A stretch of 33,017 nt of DNA, from assembly GCA_019239835.1 (NCBI GenBank), contig JAFAZJ010000154.1, positions 1 through 33,017 on the forward strand, in the 5' to 3' direction. Origin of the DNA: Alphaproteobacteria bacterium (GTDB lineage Bacteria > Pseudomonadota > Alphaproteobacteria > Reyranellales > Reyranellaceae). Within the stretch, counting starts at the first letter, position 1. The number at the start of each line of letters is the position of its first letter. The position numbers and the translations under genes are program-made. Positions 15,524 through 24,603 of this stretch are shown here, one piece after another. The notes under the pieces are model-generated. The model did no database searches and was not told the DNA's origin. It saw nothing but the letters and a program-made list of their open reading frames with translations.

Positions 15524-16738
15524 TCAGGCCTTTTTCGGCTGGTTGCCGTCGCGCGTCGCGCCCGAGGCCAGCATCGACTGGATGCGCTCCTCGCCGAAGC
15601 CAGCCTCGCGCAGCACCTCGACGCTGTGCTCGCCCAAGCGCGGCTGCAGACGGCGGATCTCCGCCGGCGTACGGCTGAACTTGGGCGGGATGCCGGGCAC
15701 GCGGATCTTGCCCTCGCTGGGATGGTCGAGCTCCTGCCAGAACCCGGTGGCATTGAGCTGCTCGTCGGCCAGCAGATCCTCGAGCGTGTTGACCGGGCCA
15801 TGCGGCACGTTGCTGTCCTTCAGCAGCGCGACCCATTCGGCGTTGGTGCGCGTGGCGCAGATCTCGGCCAGCGTGGCGTAGACCACCTCGACGGCGGCCA
15901 GGCGCGAGGCCAGCGACTGGAAGCGCGGATCGGCGATGATGTCCTTGCGGTCGACCAGTTGGCAGAATTCGCGCCAGTGCTGATCGGTGTAGGGCAGCAG
16001 CGCGAAGAAGCCGTCCTTGCTGGGATAGGGGCGGCGCTCCTTGTTGAGCAGGCGGCGATAACCCACGCCTTCCGGCGCCGCCGGCATGAAGGTCTCGCCG
16101 TAGAGATGCTCGACCATCACGAACGAGACCAACGTCTCGAACATCGGCACCTCGACCGACTGGCCCTTGCCCGACCGCTCGCGCTCGTAGAGCGCCGCGA
16201 GCACGGCGGAGACCACGCCGTTGGAGCTGGTCTTGTCGGCGACGATGGTGGGCAGGAAGCGCGGCGCGCCGGCGACCACGGTCTGCAGCATGGCCAGCCC
16301 CGACCCGGCCTGGATGATGTCGTCATACGCCGCCTTCGGCCCCATCGGCCCGGCGGCGCGATAGCCGTAGGTCGCGAGATAGATCAGGCGCGGGTTGATC
16401 TTCTCGAACACCTCGTAGGGCACGCCCAGCCGCGCGGCAGGCTCGGGCCGGTAATTGTGCATCAGCACGTCAGCATCCTTCGCCAGGTCGAACAGCGCCT
16501 GCCGGCCGTCCTGCTTCTTGAGGTCGAGGATGATGCTGCGCTTGTTGCGATTGCAGCCGAGATAGAAGGCCGCCATGTCGGGATTGCGCCGCGGTCCCAG
16601 CTGACGCGTGGTGTCGCCCTCCGGCGATTCGATCTTGATGATATCGGCGCCGAGATCACCGAGCTGCTGCGCCGCCCACGGCCCGAGCACCACCGACGTG
16701 CAATCCAGAATCTTCACACCCGCCAGCGGCCCGGCCAT
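15524..16738 (-). CDS. Family III CoA-transferase (CaiB/Frc/BaiF type)
   Basis: 404-residue cytoplasmic CoA-transferase moving CoA between carboxylic acids through an aspartyl-CoA thioester. It opens with the family pattern MAGPLAGVKILDCTSVVLGPWAAQQLGDLGADIIKIE (given here in parts: residues 1-20 and 21-37). D168 in TIVADKTSSNG aligns with the catalytic Asp of formyl-CoA transferase. VLMHNYRPEPAARLG and GQSVEVPMFETLVSFV are further landmarks. GGAGG lies 8 bases before the ATG. It may activate a carboxylate taken up by one of the nearby transporters, but no direct link is visible. The substrate pair cannot be read from sequence. The PepSY gene follows after 88 bases and might be cotranscribed or have its own promoter. 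Confidence 0.92.
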   Translation of the reverse strand: MAGPLAGVKILDCTSVVLGPWAAQQLGDLGADIIKIESPEGDTTRQLGPRRNPDMAAFYLGCNRNKRSIILDLKKQDGRQALFDLAKDADVLMHNYRPEPAARLGVPYEVFEKINPRLIYLATYGYRAAGPMGPKAAYDDIIQAGSGLAMLQTVVAGAPRFLPTIVADKTSSNGVVSAVLAALYERERSGKGQSVEVPMFETLVSFVMVEHLYGETFMPAAPEGVGYRRLLNKERRPYPSKDGFFALLPYTDQHWREFCQLVDRKDIIADPRFQSLASRLAAVEVVYATLAEICATRTNAEWVALLKDSNVPHGPVNTLEDLLADEQLNATGFWQELDHPSEGKIRVPGIPPKFSRTPAEIRRLQPRLGEHSVEVLREAGFGEERIQSMLASGATRDGNQPKKA

Positions 16739-16764
16739 TCGACGTTCCTCCAGAGTCTTTGGGA

Positions 16765-16785
16765 GCGCCAGCGTCCCGCCGGCTC
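16765..16785. repeat. Second, degenerate copy of the GCCGGCG palindrome
   Basis: This 21-base stretch matches 12717-12737 at 19 positions. One arm carries an A in place of G, which weakens the hairpin. It lies in the 128-base divergent gap between the CoA-transferase and the unidentified gene at 16867. Confidence 0.55.
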
Positions 16786-16866
16786 ATCGCCTCGCAGACC
16801 ATTGACCAGCATGCGGCCGAGAGCAAGAGCATGGCCGGTTTGCGCAATCGCCTGTAAGAACCGCTC

Positions 16867-17493
16867 ATGACGCCCATCGAACACGCCCAGCTTCGCTTCG
16901 AGCGGCTGACGCCCCAACGGCGCGCCGATCTGATGGTGCTGCTGGGCATCGAACTCGCGAGTCATGCGCGCGCCGCGTTGGCTGCAGCAGAGCCGGACGT
17001 TGTCAGGGCCTGCGGCTTTCTCGACATGCTGCTGGCGTCGCAGAAGACTCCACTGCGGACGATCGGCTCATACTTGTTGCGCGATCCCTTCGTCGAGTCT
17101 GTCGGCACGCTCTTCCAGATGGCTGAGACGCTGGGTGTCGGGTCGGATTTCGAGGTGGCGTGGGACAGGACGTTATCCTTTGTCCGTTCCAGCGCGCTTG
17201 GTCCCGGCGCCAACAGCAACGGCAACGCACTGGCCGGCATCACCAGCCAGGCGAAGGCTCAGATCGCCGCGCGCATTGCGGCGTGGCCGATACCCGCGGG
17301 CGCAACACCGATCCCGCTGGTCTGCATCGACCATGGGCCGGATTTGGCAGGGATGTTTCACGACCGAGTCGAGGTCGAGGATGATCTGTGGACGGCGGAC
17401 GGGATTGAGCTCGTCATCTCACTCGCGAACAACGAGGCACCGCCGCGCGGCAAGACGCTCGACTTCGATGGCGAGCGGTTTGTCCTGATCTGA
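16867..17493 (+). CDS. Hypothetical protein, not recognised
   Basis: 208-residue soluble protein with no signal peptide, membrane span or motif I can assign. The first half is helix-rich and alanine/leucine-rich (QRRADLMVLLGIELASHARA, then VVRACGFLDMLLASQ). The last third looks beta-rich and acidic (FHDRVEVEDDLWTADGIELV and KTLDFDGERFVLI), suggesting two small domains. Coding is supported by the absence of stops over 208 codons, the position in a divergent gap, and codon choice like its neighbours. The ribosome binding site is weak (TAAGAA region). A 141-base gap separates it from the P450 operon, so it is probably a single gene. Confidence 0.65.
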   Translation: MTPIEHAQLRFERLTPQRRADLMVLLGIELASHARAALAAAEPDVVRACGFLDMLLASQKTPLRTIGSYLLRDPFVESVGTLFQMAETLGVGSDFEVAWDRTLSFVRSSALGPGANSNGNALAGITSQAKAQIAARIAAWPIPAGATPIPLVCIDHGPDLAGMFHDRVEVEDDLWTADGIELVISLANNEAPPRGKTLDFDGERFVLI

Positions 17494-17634
17494 GCAGGCG
17501 AAATGAAATCACTTTGATTCGATATTGGCGTTGCGCCGGATCGAGCGCATGATTGCCAAAAATTGTGTGTCTGCCTGAATCTGCACGTCAATCAATCATG
17601 ATCTGAGTTCTCGCGTTCGGGGGGATGACACGAA
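17494..17634 (+). promoter_or_regulatory. Likely control region of the P450/DyP/GST operon
   Basis: This 141-base gap is clearly A/T-richer than the surroundings, as expected of a promoter. CATGATTG (17548-17555) and CAATCATG (17593-17600) form an 8-bp inverted repeat 37 bases apart, either an operator pair or a leader hairpin. I do not see a clear -35/-10 pair. GGGGGGA near 17620 is the only candidate ribosome binding site for the P450, with a rather long spacer. Confidence 0.4.
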
Positions 17635-18852
17635 ATGGCGATTACCGATATCGCGGCGCACGCGGCGGTCACCGCTGACATCGTAACGCCGCGCAGCAAG
17701 CCGAGCCTGTTCAACAAGCCGTTCCTGCCAGCTCTGGCGGCGCGCATCGGCGCCTGGCTCACCGCGCGCCTGGGCTGCGTGATCCGGGTTGGCGACACCG
17801 TGATCGTGGTCCGCCACGCGGATGTTCGCGAGGTTCTCGCGCGCGATCTCGATTTTTGCATCGGCCCGATCAACGCCGCGCGGATCGACGAGGTCAATGG
17901 GCCCTTCATCCTCGGCATGGATCGCGGCCATGTCCTGGACCGTGAACGCGCCACGCTCTACCGCGCCTTCCACCAGGTCGACATGGGCTCGCTGCGCGAT
18001 CAGATACAGGCCGAGGCCAGGAAGCGCGTCGCTGCCGCGGGCAATCGCACGATCGACGCGGTGGGCGATTATGCCCGGCCGATCGCCGCCCAGACCGCGG
18101 TGACGCTGTTCGGCGTGAGCGGCCCCAGCGAGCAGAAGCTGATGGATGTCGCGCGGGCGATCTTCGCGCACACCTTCCTGAACATCGACAATGACGAGGT
18201 CGTGCGCAAACGGGCGGTGGCCGCCGGCAAGATGATGCACGACTGGATCGCCGCGGAAATCGCCCGGCGTCTGACGCTGGCGGAGCCCGGCAACGACCTC
18301 ATGGGGCAGCTGATCCGCCTGCAGCAACCGGTCGATGCCGAGCTGGTCAGGCGGACGCTGGGCGGCATGCTTGTGGGCGCCATCGATACGACGACGAGCT
18401 GCGTCGCCAAGATCATCGCCGTGCTGGGTCGCGATCCCGCGCTGGCCGCGCAGGTCGCGCGCGATGTCGATCAGCCTGATCGGTTGCGTGGCTGGTGCTG
18501 GGAAGCGCTGCGGCGCTGGCCGCACAATCCCGTGGTGCTGCGCCAGGCGTCGGCGGCGACGACGCTGAACGGCCAGGAGATCAGGCAAGGCGATCGCATC
18601 TTCGTCTGGACGCAGGCGGCGATGCTCGACGCGACTGTGTTTCCAGATCCGGCAAGGCTGCGGCCTGACCGACCTCAGGGCAACTACCTGCACTTCGGTG
18701 GTGCGCTGCATGCCTGCGCCGGCCGTGTGGTCAACGGCTTCCAGATCCCCATCCTGGTCGGCGAGCTGGTCAGGCAGGGCATCGTTTCGGTCGGCAAGAT
18801 GGCGTGGGCCGGTCCGTTTCCCGACGAACTTCCCGTGGTGCTGGCCCGATGA
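17635..18852 (+). CDS. Cytochrome P450
   Basis: 405-residue soluble heme-thiolate protein. The heme loop is F354-G-G-A-L-H-A-C361-A-G, with C361 as the iron ligand. The K-helix E290-A-L-R293 (CWEALRRWP) supplies ExxR, and the I-helix VGAIDTTTSC holds the D251-T252 acid/alcohol pair used for O2 activation. The loop and following GRVVNGFQIP resemble P450s found beside heme dioxygenases and peroxidases (recalled pattern, not searched). No N-terminal anchor is present, and no ferredoxin or ferredoxin reductase is encoded nearby, so the electron source is unknown; use of peroxide from the neighbour is possible. The stop overlaps the DyP-fusion start by 4 bases (ATGA). The ribosome binding site is poor. 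Confidence 0.94.
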   Translation: MAITDIAAHAAVTADIVTPRSKPSLFNKPFLPALAARIGAWLTARLGCVIRVGDTVIVVRHADVREVLARDLDFCIGPINAARIDEVNGPFILGMDRGHVLDRERATLYRAFHQVDMGSLRDQIQAEARKRVAAAGNRTIDAVGDYARPIAAQTAVTLFGVSGPSEQKLMDVARAIFAHTFLNIDNDEVVRKRAVAAGKMMHDWIAAEIARRLTLAEPGNDLMGQLIRLQQPVDAELVRRTLGGMLVGAIDTTTSCVAKIIAVLGRDPALAAQVARDVDQPDRLRGWCWEALRRWPHNPVVLRQASAATTLNGQEIRQGDRIFVWTQAAMLDATVFPDPARLRPDRPQGNYLHFGGALHACAGRVVNGFQIPILVGELVRQGIVSVGKMAWAGPFPDELPVVLAR

Positions 18853-21800
18853 CCTCGACACCGCAAGCGCTCCTGACGATCATCGCGCCGCTGGCGCTCG
18901 CCCGCCTCGCCGATGCGGAAGCAGAGATCGATCGCCTCGGCAATCCAGCGTCTGGCGACCTCAAGAAGGCCCTGGACGTCATCGATGCCGAAGGCGGGGG
19001 TGGTACGCATTTCGCCAGTCTCCATGCCTTCGCCTCGACCGATGGCGCGAGCGCCTATCTGCTGTTCGAGTTCTCGGCCGATGGAACACAGGAGGCCGCG
19101 CTCGCGCGACTCCTGCGCCAGGACGCGATCAAGAGCGCGTTGCGGCGAATCTTTGTCCTGGCCAGCGACTGGAGCGATGGCGCCGATCTCGCCCAGTACC
19201 TGAAGTCTCACCTGGTTCCGGTCGGCGCGGGATACTGGAGCAATCCCGGCCTGGTTTTCGCCGGTGCGCCGGGTATGTCGGTCGGCCGCATCCGCCAGGA
19301 GCACAATCTCTCCCTGCATCTTGCGGCGCAGTTGGGCCATCAGCACGACGACGTTCCGGCGTTGGCGCGGCTCGCCAGGGTGCGTGCCCAGCTCAAGAAA
19401 GATCCGCAGCTCGCGAAGGCGCTCGAGCCCGCCGACGCCGAGATCCCCTGGAGCCAGGCGTCGGGCCTGTCGGCGGGTCTGGCGGTCGCCGGTGTCGCCG
19501 CGGTCACCTATCTCTGGCCGTTGGCGGCGCTCGTCGTCATCTGCGGCATTGCTACAGGTGTCTGGGACGCGATGTCGAAGCACGGCCTCGAGGCGATCCT
19601 GACGGCATTCGCTGACGGTTTCTGGGACGGGCTTTACGACGCCGGGATCGTCGCCGTCATCGTCATCGTCGTGACGGCGATCGCCGGCCTGCTGATCTTC
19701 CGCGCACGCGAGGCGCGCGACAGTACGGACGAGCGCGCGGCCGATCATCGCCTCAACGCCGCGATGTTCGAGCGTGAGAACCACATCGCGCAGAACCACA
19801 TGATCTCGATCACGCAGCGCAAGCCCGGGATTATCCGCGCCTTCACCTTGCGTGCCGTCTTCCTCGTCATCGGCACCCTGGCCGGCAGGCTGTACCGTCC
19901 GGGCTTCCTGAGCGGCATCGGCACCATCCATTTCGCGCGCTGGGTGACGCCGCCGAAGGGGCAGGATCTCGTCTTCCTGTCGAACTACGATTCGAGCTGG
20001 GAAAGCTATCTCGAGGATTTCATCACGCGCGCGCACGAGGGACTGACCGGCGTGTGGTCGAACACCGTCGGCTTCCCGCGCACCGAGAATCTGATTCAAG
20101 GTGGCGCGACCGACGGCGAGCGATTCAAACGCTACGCGCGGCGCAGCATGATTCCGACGCGCTTCTGGTACTCGGCCTATCCCGAGCTGACGGTCGCGGT
20201 GATCCGCCGCAATGCCACGATCCGCCGTGGTCTGTCGGGCGCGATGACGGAGGATGAAGCCAAGGAATGGCTCGCGCTCTTCGGCTCAGCCAACCGGCCG
20301 GCATCGAGGCTGATGAGCAGCGAGATCCAGAGCCTTGTCTTCGGTGGCATGAAGTTCATGCCCTTCGGTACCTGCCTGGTCTTCCCCGCGCTCGGTGGCA
20401 CGACGGCGGACGCCAAGGCTGGCCTGCGCGCCCTGATGCCGCTGGTGGCCTTCAACGACGGGCGGCTGATCGACCGACCGGCCGTCGTGACGCTTGCCCT
20501 GGGGCCCGGAGCCTTCCGCCGCCTCGGCTTGCGCAAGGACGCGCTCGACAGCTTCCCGTTCGCCTTCCTCGAGGGCATGACTGGCGGTTCGCGCAGCCGG
20601 ATCCTTGGCGACACCGGTGTGAACGGCCCCGAGCATTGGCGTTGGGGCAACACGACGCCCGACCTTGCCATCCTGGTCTATGGCGTGTCGCAGGAAGCCG
20701 TCGATAAGCTAGTCCAGACGGTGAAGGACGAAGCGGCTGTCGCGAACATGGCCGCGCCACACGCGATCGCGCTGACCGAGCTTACGAGCGACAAGCGGGA
20801 GCCCTTTGGTTTCATGGACGGCGCGTCGCAGCCGGTGATCCGCGGGACCTACAAGGGCTTGCGCAACGTCGATCCGATCCACCTCGTCGAGCCCGGCGAG
20901 TTCGTGCTGGGTTATCCCGACAATCGCGGCAATCTCCCGCCGGGTCCCGTGCTGGGCCCGCTCGACGACCCCGATAACATGCTGCCGCTGGTCGGCGGCC
21001 AGCACGGCTTCGACGAGAGCCGCGTCGATAACGTGCGCGACCTTGGTTTCAACGGCAGCTTCCTCGTCATCCGCGAGCTCGAGCAGGACGTCGCCGCATT
21101 CGAGACCTATTGCCGTGGTGAGGCGGCCAAGCTCGTCGACCGATTGCCGGCGCCCTATGTCGTCAACGAGGAGTTCATCGGCGCCAAGCTGATCGGACGC
21201 TGGAAGGACGGCTCGAGCCTCGTGCGCCACCCCTATGAATCGGAAACGACGGGACGCGCGCGGCGGCGCACGCACACCATGTCCAGACCGAAGGCCGCGC
21301 CCGACGCGGGCAAGCCGCCCATCGAACCGCCGCCCGACCCCAAGCACATCGAGGACAAGGCGGCACCGCAAATCGTGACGTCGAAGGTGGAGCAGCCGAC
21401 CGAGCCACCCCGGTATTATGGCGACAACGACTTCCTGTTCGGGACCGAGGATCCGGAGGGCATCCGTTGCCCTTATGGCGCGCATATCCGCCGGGCCAAT
21501 CCGCGTGACAGCCAGGACCCCGGTTCCGCCGATCAGATCGCGATCTCGAACCGACACCGGATCATGCGCGTCGGACGACGCTACGAGCCGGTCGACGGCG
21601 GCAACCCAGGCCTGCTGTTCATGTGCCTCAACGGCGACATCGAGCGGCAGTTCGAGTTCGTGCAGCAGACGTGGCTGCGCAGCCCGTCCTTCCACGGCCT
21701 GTCCTGCGAGAAGGATCCGGTGCTGGGCGATGCCGAAACCGGCGTGTGCAATTTCACCATTCCCAGCCGCAACGGCCCGGTCTCACTCTCGCCGCTGCCG

Positions 21801-21881
21801 AGGTTCGTCACCACCAAGGGTGGCGGCTATTTCTTCCTGCCCGGCAAGCGGCTGCTTGAATACCTGGCCCGGCCCGCATGA
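18849..21881 (+). CDS. Large membrane-anchored DyP-type peroxidase fusion
   Basis: 1010 residues, about twice a normal DyP peroxidase. The DyP part runs from about 491 (SEIQSLVFGGMKFMPFG) to the end. G654-F-M-D657-G is the GxxDG motif with distal D657, H879 in CPYGAHIRRANPR is the proximal heme ligand, and R902/R904 in NRHRIMR is the likely distal arginine. FPFAFLEGMTGGSRSR and NGPEHWRWG are further family landmarks. Residues 1-490 are extra: hydrophobic stretches at about 204-238 and 262-284 should anchor the protein, and two similar modules, starting THFASLHAF (53) and IHFARWVTP (360), flank them. A Pro/Lys-rich linker at about 796-856 lies between the motif halves. No signal peptide. ATG 18849 overlaps the P450 stop (ATGA); an in-frame start at 18804 would lie inside the P450. 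It overlaps the GST gene by 4 bases. Confidence 0.93.
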   Translation: MTSTPQALLTIIAPLALARLADAEAEIDRLGNPASGDLKKALDVIDAEGGGGTHFASLHAFASTDGASAYLLFEFSADGTQEAALARLLRQDAIKSALRRIFVLASDWSDGADLAQYLKSHLVPVGAGYWSNPGLVFAGAPGMSVGRIRQEHNLSLHLAAQLGHQHDDVPALARLARVRAQLKKDPQLAKALEPADAEIPWSQASGLSAGLAVAGVAAVTYLWPLAALVVICGIATGVWDAMSKHGLEAILTAFADGFWDGLYDAGIVAVIVIVVTAIAGLLIFRAREARDSTDERAADHRLNAAMFERENHIAQNHMISITQRKPGIIRAFTLRAVFLVIGTLAGRLYRPGFLSGIGTIHFARWVTPPKGQDLVFLSNYDSSWESYLEDFITRAHEGLTGVWSNTVGFPRTENLIQGGATDGERFKRYARRSMIPTRFWYSAYPELTVAVIRRNATIRRGLSGAMTEDEAKEWLALFGSANRPASRLMSSEIQSLVFGGMKFMPFGTCLVFPALGGTTADAKAGLRALMPLVAFNDGRLIDRPAVVTLALGPGAFRRLGLRKDALDSFPFAFLEGMTGGSRSRILGDTGVNGPEHWRWGNTTPDLAILVYGVSQEAVDKLVQTVKDEAAVANMAAPHAIALTELTSDKREPFGFMDGASQPVIRGTYKGLRNVDPIHLVEPGEFVLGYPDNRGNLPPGPVLGPLDDPDNMLPLVGGQHGFDESRVDNVRDLGFNGSFLVIRELEQDVAAFETYCRGEAAKLVDRLPAPYVVNEEFIGAKLIGRWKDGSSLVRHPYESETTGRARRRTHTMSRPKAAPDAGKPPIEPPPDPKHIEDKAAPQIVTSKVEQPTEPPRYYGDNDFLFGTEDPEGIRCPYGAHIRRANPRDSQDPGSADQIAISNRHRIMRVGRRYEPVDGGNPGLLFMCLNGDIERQFEFVQQTWLRSPSFHGLSCEKDPVLGDAETGVCNFTIPSRNGPVSLSPLPRFVTTKGGGYFFLPGKRLLEYLARPA

Positions 21882-22636
21882 CCGGCAAGACGCCCGAGCT
21901 GCTGACATTCGCGCCCATGATCGACAGCGAGTTGGCGCGGCAGCTGCTGCGCCACTATGGCGTGGCCTATAGCGAGGACGATCATCTGTTCGGCTGGGTC
22001 TCGCTGCTGACCATGCGCAACGGCGGCTTCCTGCAGGTGCCCATGCTGCATGGCGGCGGCGTGCGTCTCGATGGCCCGCGCGAGATCGCCGAGCACTACG
22101 ATCCGACGATGCCTGCCGACAAACGCCTGTTTCCGCCCGAGCAGCCGCTGCGTACGGCAATCGATGCGGATTGGGAGCGCTACAACGGATCGCTCGCCGG
22201 CGATAGCGCCGCCGTCAGCTACTTCTACATGCTGCCGGAACGCAGCGTCATGGTCCCGCTGTTCCAGCGCTCGCTGAAGCCGGGCGAGGCGCGAATCGTT
22301 CCGGCCGTCTATGGCGCGCTTCGCTGGCTGTTCAAGGTTTTGCTGGGGCTCGAGCAGGCGAAGATCGACGACGCAGTGTTGCGCATCCGCATGGCCTTCG
22401 ATGCGACGGACCAGCGTATCGCCGATGGCCGACCATTCCTTGCCGGCGATCGTCTTACGCTTGGCGACGTCGCCCTGGCGACCGCCACGGCGCCACTGCT
22501 GCTGCCCGCCGGATATATTGCACCGGTGCCTGTCTATGGCCAGATGCCGACCGCGCTACGGGCGATCGTGGACGAGCTACGCGCGCGTCCGACCGCCTCG
22601 TTCGTCTCTCGGCTCTACGCCGGCTGGATCGGATAG
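21878..22636 (+). CDS. Glutathione S-transferase-fold protein
   Basis: 252-residue protein with an N-terminal thioredoxin-like domain (about 5-80, with the cis-proline segment FLQVPML, P55) and an all-helical C-terminal domain (about 100-245) containing FLAGDRLTLGDVALATATAP, the usual N-capping-box region of GSTs. The segment that normally reads L-x-E-S-x-x-I, which holds the gamma-glutamyl part of glutathione, is here L64-D-G-P-R-E-I70, so the Glu-Ser pair is lost. It may not bind glutathione in the usual way. The ATG overlaps the DyP-fusion stop by 4 bases (ATGA), so it is made with the P450 and the peroxidase. A role in handling reactive products is inference. The gene ends 10 bases before convergent oppF. 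Confidence 0.85.
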   Translation: MTGKTPELLTFAPMIDSELARQLLRHYGVAYSEDDHLFGWVSLLTMRNGGFLQVPMLHGGGVRLDGPREIAEHYDPTMPADKRLFPPEQPLRTAIDADWERYNGSLAGDSAAVSYFYMLPERSVMVPLFQRSLKPGEARIVPAVYGALRWLFKVLLGLEQAKIDDAVLRIRMAFDATDQRIADGRPFLAGDRLTLGDVALATATAPLLLPAGYIAPVPVYGQMPTALRAIVDELRARPTASFVSRLYAGWIG

Positions 22637-22646
22637 AGTCCGTCGC

Positions 22647-23622
22647 TCAAATCGCGAAATGGCAGGCGGCGTTGTGGCCGCTGGTGACCGTGCGCAGCAG
22701 CGGCATCTCGGCGACGCAGCGATCCTGCTTCATCGGGCAGCGCGGGTGGAAGTGGCAGCCGGGCGGCGGGTTCAGCGCGCTGGCGATCTCGCCACGCGCC
22801 TTCTGCGCCTGTAGCGAGGCCGGCAGGAATGGATCGGGGATCGAGGCGATCAGCGCGCGCGTGTAGGGATGGCGCGGGTTCTCGAAGATCTCCTGCCAGG
22901 GACCGGTCTCGACCAGGCGGCCGAGATACATCACCGCGACCCGATCGCTCATGTGCTCGACCACGCCGAGATCGTGGCTGATCATGATGTAGCTCAGGCC
23001 GAGCTGCTCCTTGAGGTCGAGTAGCAGGTTGATGATCTGCGCGCGGATCGAGACATCGAGCGCCGAGACCGGCTCGTCGCAGATCACCAGGCGGGGACCC
23101 AGGATCAGCGCGCGGGCGATGCCGATGCGCTGGCGCTGGCCGCCGGAGAATTCGTGCGGGTAGCGGCTGGCGTGTTCGGGCCGCAGACCGACCTTGGCCA
23201 GCATGTCGGCGACGCGATGCTCGACCTCGGTCTTGTTTCCCATGCCGTGCAGGCGCAGCGGATCAGCCAAGGTGCGATGCACGGTCTGGCGCGGGTTGAG
23301 CGAGGCGTAGGGGTCCTGGAAGACCATCTGCACCGCGCGCGCCATCGATTCGCGGTCGGGCTTGTGGTCCTTGCCGATCGCCTGGCCACCGACATTGATG
23401 CGTCCGCTGGTCGGCGTCACCAGGCCCATGATCGCCAGCGCCAGGGTCGACTTGCCGCAGCCGGATTCGCCCACTAGGCCGAGGCACTCGCCGGCCTTCA
23501 CCTCGAGCGTCACGCCGTCGACCGCGCGCAAGGAGCGGCTGCCGATGCGCGTGCCGAAGCGGCCGCCGACCTCGTAATGGACCTTCAGCTCCTCGACGGC
23601 GAGCAGCGTCTTGTCGATGACC

Positions 23623-23630
<8 letters not shown>
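22647..23630 (-). CDS. oppF: Oligopeptide ABC transporter ATP-binding protein, OppF type
   Basis: 327-residue cytoplasmic ATPase of a peptide-type ABC importer. Walker A GESGCGKST is at 54-62, the Q-loop in MVFQDPYASLNPR at about 103-114, the signature SGGQRQR at 162-168, and Walker B LVICDEP at 181-187. The C-terminal oligopeptide/dipeptide domain ends with FENPRHPYTRALIASIPDP and the cysteine cluster CHFHPRCPMKQDRC. The OppF-type role is set by QDPYASLNPR and by its place after oppD. ATG 23630 overlaps the oppD stop by 8 bases. A reading extended to 23888 is internal to oppD and rejected. It forms a heterodimer with OppD. Confidence 0.94.

Positions 23631-24599
<969 letters not shown>

Positions 24600-24603
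<4 letters not shown>

Noticed and set aside
15436-15801. Upstream extension of the PepSY gene
   Set aside because: It overlaps the CoA-transferase coding region on the same strand in another frame and lacks family sequence.
18849-21881. Encapsulin cargo role for the DyP peroxidase
   Set aside because: No encapsulin shell gene lies nearby, the C-terminus (KRLLEYLARPA) is not a clear cargo tag, and membrane segments argue against loading into a shell.
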